Assembly (NCBI RefSeq): GCF_018069865.1
Contig: NZ_JAGQDG010000005.1
Location: 248,001 to 312,000, forward strand
Reading direction: 5' to 3'
DNA length: 64,000 nt
From: Ideonella paludis
GTDB lineage: Bacteria; Pseudomonadota; Gammaproteobacteria; Burkholderiales; Burkholderiaceae_C
Shown here: in pieces, positions 57,694 through 64,000 of the stretch
How the letters are laid out: the number at the start of each line of letters is the position of its first letter
Position numbering within the stretch: position 1 is the stretch's first letter
Notes under the pieces: generated by a model
Told to the model about the DNA's origin: nothing
The model's database searches: none
What the model saw: only the letters and a program-made list of their open reading frames with translations
Program-made: the position numbers and the translations under genes

Positions 57694-58686
57694 TCAATCG
57701 CTGTCGATCTCGGCTTCGGGGTCTGGCGTGTCGCCGATCGCTTGGCGGGTCAAAGCGGCTTGCTGCTGCACCCAGGCGCTGAAGGCCAGCACCTCGGGCC
57801 GGGGTTGGGCACCGGCCCCGCCCAGGGGCAGCAGCCAATAGCACCACGGCGCCCAGCGGCGGCCCTGCGCGCCGAACGGTTCAATCAAGTCGCCGTTTTC
57901 CACCGCCTCGTGCACCATGGCCAAGCGGGCCAGCGCCACGCCCTGGCCAGCCAGCGCGGCTTGCATCTGCTGGTGGGTGTAGTTCATGCTGAGCCAGCGC
58001 CGTGGAGCCAGGCCAGGCAGGTGATGGGCGGCGAGCCATGCCCCCCAGCCCAGCTCGCTGGCATGGGGTGAGCCGTCGTCCATGTCGAGCAAGGTGTGCT
58101 GGGCCAGGTCGGCCGGGCGAGCCAGTGAGGGCGCCTCGCCCCGCGCGATGGCTTCGGCCAAGCGGCGGCCAATCACCGGGGTCAGCACCTCGCCAAACAG
58201 ACGTTTGGAGGCGGGTGGTGCGCGCTCCGGCCGGCAGTGGCGCAGCGCCAAGTCCAGTTCGGTGTCGTCTTCGTCCACCATGCGGTCTGACGCTGCGATG
58301 CGGATGTCGGCATCGGAGTGGTCGTGCTCAAACAGCGGCAGGCGCGGCATCAACCACAGCGAGGCAAAGGACGGGAAGGTGGTGACGCTGACCTTGGCGC
58401 GGCTGCGGCTCATGCGGATCTGCCGCACGCTGGCGTCCAGCCGAGCCAGCAGCGGCTCGGTCGCCCGCAGCAGGGTGTGGCCTGCGGCAGTCAGCTCGAC
58501 TTTGCGGGTCGCCCGCTGAAACAGCGGCGCGCCCAATTCCTCCTCCAAACCTTTGATTTGGCGGCTGACGGCAGGCTGGGTCAGATGCAATTCTTCAGCC
58601 GCCGCGCTGAAGCTGAGGTGCCGGGCCACAGCCTCAAAGCTGCGCAGACAGTCCAAGGGCAAGGGGCGGTGGGGTGGTCGATTCAT
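57694..58686 (-). CDS. LysR family transcriptional regulator (GcvA-like)
   Basis: A 330-residue LysR protein. The winged helix is at about residues 9-68 (LDCLRSFEAVARHLSFSAAAEELHLTQPAVSRQIKGLEEEL), and the substrate-binding domain carries DIRIAASDRMVDEDDTELDLALRH as in the GcvA subgroup. It is divergent from the DUF2917 gene with an 89-base gap, so that gene is a likely target, although no T-N11-A box stands out. Confidence 0.92.
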   Translation of the reverse strand: MNRPPHRPLPLDCLRSFEAVARHLSFSAAAEELHLTQPAVSRQIKGLEEELGAPLFQRATRKVELTAAGHTLLRATEPLLARLDASVRQIRMSRSRAKVSVTTFPSFASLWLMPRLPLFEHDHSDADIRIAASDRMVDEDDTELDLALRHCRPERAPPASKRLFGEVLTPVIGRRLAEAIARGEAPSLARPADLAQHTLLDMDDGSPHASELGWGAWLAAHHLPGLAPRRWLSMNYTHQQMQAALAGQGVALARLAMVHEAVENGDLIEPFGAQGRRWAPWCYWLLPLGGAGAQPRPEVLAFSAWVQQQAALTRQAIGDTPDPEAEIDSD

Positions 58687-58775
58687 GATGCCAGCTTATC
58701 AATCTTGAACCGCAATGTCATTGGATTTGTCGCTGTCTCCCTTGCATCATGCAGGCACTGACCAGGAGCTGATTC

Positions 58776-59171
58776 ATGACTTCCACACCGCTTCACCACG
58801 TTCAACGCCTGCGCCTCAGCGGGGATGCACAGCTCTGCGCTGTGCAGGGCACGCTGTGGGTGACCCGCGACCATGACCCCGAAGACCATGTGCTGCGCGA
58901 AGGCGCTTGCCTTGCCGTGCGGCGCGGTGACTGGGTGACGCTGGAGGCCTGGCACCACGGTGCCCCCAGCGCCTGGGGCTTGCGGCCCGAGCCTCGCCGT
59001 CAAGGTTTGGCGAGTCGCCTCTTTGCAGCCGGTTTGGCGCTGCTGGCCGCACGGGTGCGTGGCTTGGCCGGGGCTTTGCTGGCCTTGGCGCGCAGGGCTG
59101 AGGCCATGGCTTCACGGGCCCAGGGTTGCATCTCGGCCACCGACTCCAAGGCCTCGGCCGGCACGGTGTAG
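58776..59171 (+). CDS. DUF2917 domain-containing protein
   Basis: A 131-residue protein. Residues 1-70 fit the DUF2917 pattern, a small beta fold with GTLWVTRDHDPEDHVLREG. The remainder is an Ala/Leu/Arg helix and a short tail (SRAQGCISATDSKASAGTV). CAGGAG lies just upstream of the ATG. The gene is divergent from a LysR regulator, a pairing often seen in Burkholderiales. Its last 172 bases run antisense over the end of the TfoX gene. Function is unknown. Confidence 0.83.
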   Translation: MTSTPLHHVQRLRLSGDAQLCAVQGTLWVTRDHDPEDHVLREGACLAVRRGDWVTLEAWHHGAPSAWGLRPEPRRQGLASRLFAAGLALLAARVRGLAGALLALARRAEAMASRAQGCISATDSKASAGTV

Positions 59172-59422
59172 TAGCGCAGGTGCCCCATGCGCCCGTCGGC
59201 CATGATGTACTCAAAGCGGCTGCAACCGGCGGCTTCAAAGCGTGCTTGGTTGTGCTCATCGGCCTTGAGATAGAGCTGATCGTTCAGGATCAGGGCGATG
59301 AACAAGTCGTCCACATAAATGCCGTGGCCGCCGAACATGCGGCGTGAGCGTACGCGCCCTTGAGGGCTCAGCAGTTCAAGCGCCCAAGCCAAGAGCTCGG
59401 CACTGGGAGGGGGCGTCTTCAT
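59000..59422 (-). CDS. TfoX/Sxy N-terminal domain protein
   Basis: A 140-residue protein whose residues 1-105 fit the TfoX N-terminal domain: RSRRMFGGHGIYVDDLFIALI near residue 25, YLKADEHNQARFEAAG, and MGHLRYYTVPAEALE. The last 35 residues form a Lys/Arg/Ala/Pro tail of low complexity. TfoX/Sxy regulates competence in Gammaproteobacteria, but single-domain relatives are common and mostly untested. The start at 59422 gives the family N-terminus. The 3' part overlaps the DUF2917 gene on the other strand. Confidence 0.85.
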   Translation of the reverse strand: MKTPPPSAELLAWALELLSPQGRVRSRRMFGGHGIYVDDLFIALILNDQLYLKADEHNQARFEAAGCSRFEYIMADGRMGHLRYYTVPAEALESVAEMQPWAREAMASALRAKASKAPAKPRTRAASSAKPAAKRRLAKP

Positions 59423-59469
59423 CCGGCGTGGCGTGTCGGGTAGGCGGATGGCGGTGACCCATGCACAAT

Positions 59470-59610
59470 CGGGCCTCCGCCGCTTTGGTCTATTGAGGAT
59501 CGACGCAAAACAGGCATGGCGTGTTGCTTCGGCTTGCCGTACCGGGTGTATGGCCTGCGCCTTCGCACCTCGCACCGCCCGCTTTGCGTCAGTCCTCTTA
59601 TTGTGAGGCG
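59470..59610 (+). ncRNA. ssrS: Candidate 6S RNA (rod-shaped inverted repeat upstream of 5-formyl-THF cyclo-ligase)
   Basis: Between tfoX and the cyclo-ligase, GAGGATCGACGCAAA (59495-59509) pairs with TTTGCGTCAGTCCTC (59583-59597) over 15 positions with one two-base mismatch. An outer GCCTC/GAGGC pair (59473-59477, 59605-59609) extends it. The inside holds CAGGCAT/ATGGCCTG pairing and a small GCG-CCTT-CGC hairpin. 6S RNA, which mimics an open promoter and binds RNA polymerase, lies upstream of this very gene (ygfA) in many Proteobacteria. Strand and ends are uncertain, and no strong promoter is seen. Confidence 0.45.
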
Positions 59611-59635
59611 CATTTGCAGCGCTGAGTGACCCGCC

Positions 59636-60229
59636 ATGACCCTGCCGTTCAAGCTCAACCTCGAACCCTCCCGCGACAAAGCGGTGCTGCGCAAGCAACT
59701 CCAGGCCGAGCGCCTGAGTTTGTTAGACAGGCACCAGCGGGCCGCCCATCTGCAAGAAGTGCTGCAGGTCTGGCTCATCAGCCGCAAAGAGCAGACCATC
59801 GGCGCCTACTGGCCCATCAAAGGTGAGTTTGACGCGCTGCCCGCGCTCTATCGCTGGAGCGAAGCGGCCGAAGGCCGGCGCATCGGCCTGCCGGTGATCA
59901 ACCGGGAGACCAAGCAGTTGACCTTCCATGTCTGGTATCCCGGCTGCCCCATGGAAGATGATGCCTACGGCATCCCCAAGCCCAAAGACACCGAGGCCTT
60001 TCATCCTGAATTGCTGCTGGTGCCTTGCGTTGGGTTTGGTCCAGGCGGCACGCGCTTGGGCTACGGCGGCGGCTTCTATGACCGCACCTTGGCGGCGCTG
60101 CAGCCTGCACCCTCCACGGTCGGTGTGGGCTATTCGCATGGCTATGTACCCTGGCTGGAGCCCGAGCCGCACGATATGCCGCTGGATGCGCTGCTGACCG
60201 AAGAGGGCGTGTTCTGGCAGCGTGAGTGA
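59636..60229 (+). CDS. 5-formyltetrahydrofolate cyclo-ligase
   Basis: This enzyme converts 5-formyl-THF to 5,10-methenyl-THF with ATP. The 197-residue protein has KAVLRKQLQAERLSL with the ATP-contacting basic residues, YWPIKGEFD, and the signature LVPCVGFGPGGTRLGYGGGFYDRTLA. It is the YgfA/FAU1 family. The upstream region holds a long inverted repeat that may be 6S RNA. A histidine kinase gene starts at or within a few bases of its end. Confidence 0.94.
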   Translation: MTLPFKLNLEPSRDKAVLRKQLQAERLSLLDRHQRAAHLQEVLQVWLISRKEQTIGAYWPIKGEFDALPALYRWSEAAEGRRIGLPVINRETKQLTFHVWYPGCPMEDDAYGIPKPKDTEAFHPELLLVPCVGFGPGGTRLGYGGGFYDRTLAALQPAPSTVGVGYSHGYVPWLEPEPHDMPLDALLTEEGVFWQRE

Positions 60230-60236
60230 TGGCGGC

Positions 60237-62225
60237 ATGAGCGCCTTTTTTTCCGACCTCAACGGGGCCTGGCAGCGGGGTTTCCCGCGCGCCTTCGAGG
60301 CGGAACAAGAACGCACCTACGGCGAGTGGCTGAACCGCAGGTTGATGGCGGTTCGTCGCGTGGCCACCTTGGTCGGCGTGGCTGTTTGGTGTCTGTTCTT
60401 GGTGTGGGACTACGGCTTGGCGCAAGCCGATCCGCGTTATGCGGCCGTCATGCCCCTGATTGCGGGCTTGCGGGTGTCGGTGGCCTTGGTCATCTTGGCC
60501 GCACAAGCCGTGTTTGTGTCCTCGCCCCGCGTGTTGTCAGAGCCGGGCTATGGTGAGCGCATCATTTTGTGGACGGCGGCCTTTGCTTACCTGGGTTTGG
60601 CGGCAATCGTGGCCATCATGCCGCCGCCTTATGATCAGCTTTACGGTTTCACGGGCCTAGCGCTGGTGAGCGCCTTCACATTTGGCTTGTATGGCCTGTC
60701 TGCTCGCACGGCCACCTGGTTGGCGGCTTGGCAGGCCTGTGCGCTGAGTGCTGTCATGGCTTGGTCCACCACGCAAAAGCCGACCATCATGCCGGCGGCT
60801 GTGGCCCAGCAGTTTTCTGTCAGTGCCTTGCTCTTGTTGAGCTTGTTCATTGGCGTGGGTTGCATGGTGTGTTGGCTGTTCGAGCTGATTTCGCGACGCA
60901 GTTTTTTGGATCAGCAAGCGCTGGCCGCACAAAACGAGGAGATCCGCACGCATGGCCTTGAGGTGCAGCGCTTGCATGACGCGCTGGCGGAGTCCAGCGC
61001 AGAGGCTCAAGAGCGATTGCAAGCGGTGATCCGGCTCAAAGAGCGCTTGCACCAAGAGGCAGAAGCCCGGAATCGGGAACGTACGCAGTTCATGGCCAAT
61101 GCGGTGCATGACTTACGCCAGCCGGTGCAGGCCATTCTGGCGGCCATGTACCCCGTCTCAAGTGCGCTGGAGCGTGGCGATCGGGAAGCGGTGTCGCAAC
61201 TGCTGCAACTCTCGCATCAAGCCACGCATTTCCTGCAGGATCAACTGACGGGCATGCTGGAGATTGCGCGCTTGGAGTCGGGGCGGGTTCAACCAGACTT
61301 GGCGTGGATCGACTTGAGAAAGCTGGCGCAGGACATGATCAGCGCCTTCTCGGCGCAAGCCCAGTCCGAGGGCGTGCGCCTGAGCTTGGAACTGCCCTCA
61401 GATGCGTGCTGGGCCCGCAGCGATGCACAGTTCTTGAGGCGCATTCTGGGTAACCTCATCAGCAACGGCATCAAGTATCGACGCGCAGACGCGCCGGGCG
61501 GCCCCTGGGTGGGTGTCAGCCTGCGCGCCGTCGAGGGGAAGGCCCGCATCCAGGTCGCCGACAACGGCTTGGGCATTGCGCAAGAGCTTTTGGATAAGGG
61601 GCTTATCTTCCAGCCCTTCTTCCAGGCCAACAACATGCTGGCCCAGGCCGAGAAAGGCGTGGGCTTGGGGCTGGCAGTGGTGCAAAAGCTCTTGGCCTTG
61701 CTCACCGAGCATGACTTGGAGGTTCGGTCTGAGCTGGGAGGAGGCTCCTTCTTTGAACTGAGCCTGCCTCAGATGGCCAACGAGTTGCAGTCCGTCGCCC
61801 TGCGGCTGCCGGATGACCTGGACCTGCCGACACTCTCTGGCCTTTATGTGGCCCTGGTGGAGGATGATGTGATCGTTCGGGAGTCCCTGCAGCACATGCT
61901 GAAGGTGGTCGGTGTGCGCTGTGAGCCCTTTGCCGCCTACGATGATTTGGCCGGCGTGGCCGAGGATCTGGAGCGCATACCAGACCTGGTGATCAGTGAC
62001 TACCGCCTGCCCGCTGGCCGCACCGCTTTGGATGTGCTGCGTCTGCAGCGGGCGGTGTGGCCGGACGTCCCGCTCATGGTGCTCAGTGGAGAGCCCTTGG
62101 ATGTGCAGAGTCAGCCCGAGCTTGCTGGCGTGACCTTCATGCGCAAGCCTGCGCCCGTGGAGAGCTTGCTGCGTGAGTTGGTGGCCCTGTCGCGACAGGC
62201 CCGAGGCGCGGTAGGCTTACCCTGA
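60237..62225 (+). CDS. Hybrid sensor histidine kinase/response regulator
   Basis: A 662-residue membrane kinase. Six or so hydrophobic helices fill residues 40-217, followed by a coiled coil (about 222-285). The dimerisation box is AVHDLRQPVQAI with His291, an HDLRQP-type variant. The ATPase domain has NLISNGIKYR, DNGLGIA and KGVGLGLAVVQKLL. A receiver domain follows (about 535-650) with LVEDDV, phospho-acceptor Asp588 (VISDYRLP) and Lys637. No DNA-binding output is fused. A GTG at 60222 would add five residues and overlap the cyclo-ligase. Confidence 0.92.
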   Translation: MSAFFSDLNGAWQRGFPRAFEAEQERTYGEWLNRRLMAVRRVATLVGVAVWCLFLVWDYGLAQADPRYAAVMPLIAGLRVSVALVILAAQAVFVSSPRVLSEPGYGERIILWTAAFAYLGLAAIVAIMPPPYDQLYGFTGLALVSAFTFGLYGLSARTATWLAAWQACALSAVMAWSTTQKPTIMPAAVAQQFSVSALLLLSLFIGVGCMVCWLFELISRRSFLDQQALAAQNEEIRTHGLEVQRLHDALAESSAEAQERLQAVIRLKERLHQEAEARNRERTQFMANAVHDLRQPVQAILAAMYPVSSALERGDREAVSQLLQLSHQATHFLQDQLTGMLEIARLESGRVQPDLAWIDLRKLAQDMISAFSAQAQSEGVRLSLELPSDACWARSDAQFLRRILGNLISNGIKYRRADAPGGPWVGVSLRAVEGKARIQVADNGLGIAQELLDKGLIFQPFFQANNMLAQAEKGVGLGLAVVQKLLALLTEHDLEVRSELGGGSFFELSLPQMANELQSVALRLPDDLDLPTLSGLYVALVEDDVIVRESLQHMLKVVGVRCEPFAAYDDLAGVAEDLERIPDLVISDYRLPAGRTALDVLRLQRAVWPDVPLMVLSGEPLDVQSQPELAGVTFMRKPAPVESLLRELVALSRQARGAVGLP

Positions 62226-62339
62226 CAAATGTCGGGGCCCTCATCAAGGGGGTGGACTCGCGCCTCACTTAGCGCATGATGAGATACCCTGCAGGCTGTT
62301 GGCCTCTTATGCACGGGTCGTTAATCCGGATTGCGAGCT

Positions 62340-64000
62340 TTGAGCCCCTTGGACCCTTCTCCCGCGACGGCAGAAGAAAGAACCCCTGCTTGGTCGCCGC
62401 TTGGCGCGAGACGCTGGCGCATTGGATTGCGCCAGGCCATTGCCTTTCCGGTGATCGCCGTTCTGGTGTTAACGCTGGTCTTGCAAGCCAGCCTGCAGGC
62501 CCGCAGCATCCAGCAACTGCTGGACGATGAGTCTGCCCAACTGCTGCGAGGCCGCACAGCCACCGTCATGGCTCGGCTCGACTTCTACACGGCCGCGCCG
62601 GTGTATGCGCAGAAAGCCCTGGCTGAGCTGGTGCTCAGGCAGGGCGCACTCAGCACCTTAGATCCCGAGCCATTCAGCGCCTCGATGCTTGGCTTGGCGC
62701 GCAAGCACTTTGGCCAAGAGCAGCACCTGAGTGTTTTCAGTGTGGGAACCATACGCGGCGACTACATCGGCTTTCGCCGCAATGCCGCAGCCGACTTCGA
62801 CCTGATGATCCGGGATGCCCGTCAAGAGCCGGGGCTGCGGATCTACAAGGGCGCGGAAGCGTCTGTCTTGGCCACGACCGTTCCGGCCTACGACCCGCGG
62901 GTGCGCCCGTGGTACTTGCCGCCCGCACAGCGCCGCGCGCCGGTCTGGAGTGAGCTGTATGTGAACCAAGACGAGCGGCAAGACCTCGCGATGTCCTACT
63001 GCGGCCCGATCGAAGTCAAGGGGCAGCTGCTGGGCGTGGCGGCCATTGATCTCAGCTTGCAGGGCTTGAATGCGCAGTTGCGGGCCGAACTGGGCGCCTT
63101 TGGGGGCCTGCTGTTGATCATCGACAGCCAGGGTCGCTTGGTGGCGCACTCGGAGCCCGGCCCGGTGGTGATGTCGGCCTTGCAGGCGGAGCAGCCGCTG
63201 CAGCGTCAGCGCCTCGAAGACCACGTCAACCCCTTGGTGCGCGCCATCGCGCCTTGGGTGGCGGCGCGTGCGGCGGCCCAAGAGGCCGACTTTCGGCTCG
63301 AGCACCTGGGGGACACCTATCACGGGCGTGTGATGCAGTTTTCAAGACCTGCTGGGCTGGAGTGGCGCGTTGTCGCCTTGCTCCCAGAGGCCGCCTTGCT
63401 GGGGCATATTCGGCGCACGCAATACGCCAGCGTGTTGATGTCTATGTTGCTTGGCGCTGCGGGCCTGGCCCTCATCGTCTGGGTGGTTGGCGGCGTGACC
63501 CGGCCGTTGCTGCAGGCGGCACTGGCCGCTGAGCAGCCCACCCTGACGGCCGTGAAAGACCTGACAGCACAGCACACCTTGGTGCGCGAACCGGCCGTCC
63601 TGCTGAGAGCCATGTCGGGCATGGCCGACCGCCTGCAGGAGTCCTTCGCCACCTTGCGCCGGCAAGCCTTGGTCGACGAGATGACGGGCTTGGCCACGCG
63701 CCGTGGCCTGTTGGATGAGGCGGGGGAGTGGATGCCGCAGTCCTGTGCGCTGGTCTTGGTGGGGCTGGATGACTTTCGTAGCATTAACGACATCTTGGGC
63801 TACGCCTCAGGCGATCAAATTCTTCGGCTGATCGCGCAGCGCTTGCAGGCTCACTGCCCGCCCTCGACTTTGGTGGCGCGGGTTGGCGGCGATGAGTTCG
63901 CGGTCCTGCTGCGCTCGCAACGGCCTGGCGACGACCTGTATGCGGTGGGGCGTGACATCTTGTCGGCCTTGGATGAGCCCTTGGAGATGCGCGGGGAGGC
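62340..64000 (+). CDS. Cache-domain diguanylate cyclase (partial, cut by window end)
   Basis: The open frame begins after a TAA at 62322 and runs off the window, giving at least 553 residues. TM1 lies near residues 35-55, then an extracellular dCache-type domain with YDPRVRPWY (184-192) and LGVAAIDLSLQ, TM2 near 358-382, and a GGDEF domain from about 440 (LVDEMTGLATRRGLLDE) with RVGGDEF, the active site at 516-520. It should make cyclic di-GMP in response to a small ligand. The start is uncertain: TTG at 62340 with GGA upstream is proposed, TTG at 62331 is possible. No RxxD inhibitory site is visible before GGDEF. An EAL domain could follow beyond the window. Confidence 0.88.
   Translation, partial: MSPLDPSPATAEERTPAWSPLGARRWRIGLRQAIAFPVIAVLVLTLVLQASLQARSIQQLLDDESAQLLRGRTATVMARLDFYTAAPVYAQKALAELVLRQGALSTLDPEPFSASMLGLARKHFGQEQHLSVFSVGTIRGDYIGFRRNAAADFDLMIRDARQEPGLRIYKGAEASVLATTVPAYDPRVRPWYLPPAQRRAPVWSELYVNQDERQDLAMSYCGPIEVKGQLLGVAAIDLSLQGLNAQLRAELGAFGGLLLIIDSQGRLVAHSEPGPVVMSALQAEQPLQRQRLEDHVNPLVRAIAPWVAARAAAQEADFRLEHLGDTYHGRVMQFSRPAGLEWRVVALLPEAALLGHIRRTQYASVLMSMLLGAAGLALIVWVVGGVTRPLLQAALAAEQPTLTAVKDLTAQHTLVREPAVLLRAMSGMADRLQESFATLRRQALVDEMTGLATRRGLLDEAGEWMPQSCALVLVGLDDFRSINDILGYASGDQILRLIAQRLQAHCPPSTLVARVGGDEFAVLLRSQRPGDDLYAVGRDILSALDEPLEMRGE

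Overview
This window reads as a stretch of chromosome from a GC-rich betaproteobacterium, most likely Burkholderiales near the Sphaerotilaceae/Comamonadaceae. The evidence is the spc-alpha ribosomal operon, an all-in-one DsbD, a MaeB-type malic enzyme, DUF1631, DUF2917, DUF494/Smg and MidA families, and gene order typical of that group. There is no phage, insertion sequence, integron or CRISPR array. Coding density is very high, genes overlap by ATGA in many operons, and no gene-free stretch exceeds 300 bases.

Layout. 1-6697: end of the spc operon and the alpha operon (rplF end, rplR, rpsE, rpmD, rplO, secY, infA, rpmJ, rpsM, rpsK, rpsD, rpoA, rplQ), with a structured leader before rpsD and an intrinsic terminator between rpsD and rpoA. 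6912-12620: envelope protein handling (dsbD, initiator tRNA-Met, yajC-secD-secF). 12659-15106: a large DUF1631 protein. 15165-18010 (minus): LysM protein, dprA, smg. 18283-21297: def-fmt-htpX and a small lipoprotein. 21386-22446: AzlCD amino-acid exporter. 22484-29967: central carbon genes pgk, (acyltransferase), maeB, pyk, fba. 30093-36957: purine genes purC, purE and purK, mixed with an unknown helical protein, a CnoX-like thioredoxin, a Sua5-type threonylcarbamoyl-AMP synthase and a GDSL-like lipoprotein that lacks its nucleophile.

36981-43725: SemiSWEET, dacB, then tsaB-rimI-udg-lysoplasmalogenase, then glmU and a DUF4136 lipoprotein converging from the other strand. 43755-47382: ttcA, folB and a FolM-like reductase, back to back with MidA and DUF2905. 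47386-49908: a GntR(YtrA-like)-ABC exporter operon with a clear promoter and a palindromic operator. 50010-52076: two tandem paralogous DHH phosphoesterases. 52197-57596: GNAT-cca, an NDUFA9-like protein with a soluble lytic transglycosylase, and a glutathione transferase. 57694-60229: LysR, DUF2917, TfoX and 5-formyl-THF cyclo-ligase, preceded by a rod-shaped inverted repeat that may be 6S RNA. 60237-64000: a hybrid histidine kinase and a Cache-GGDEF diguanylate cyclase cut by the window end.

Most of the window is conserved housekeeping. The points most worth a second look are the tandem DHH pair, the candidate 6S RNA, the rpsD leader and the terminator after it, the GntR-controlled exporter with an unfamiliar permease, the Ser-to-Glu GDSL-like lipoprotein, and the DUF2917/TfoX antisense overlap. 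I do not see a clearly new multi-gene system. All statements come from reading the sequence; no database search was run.
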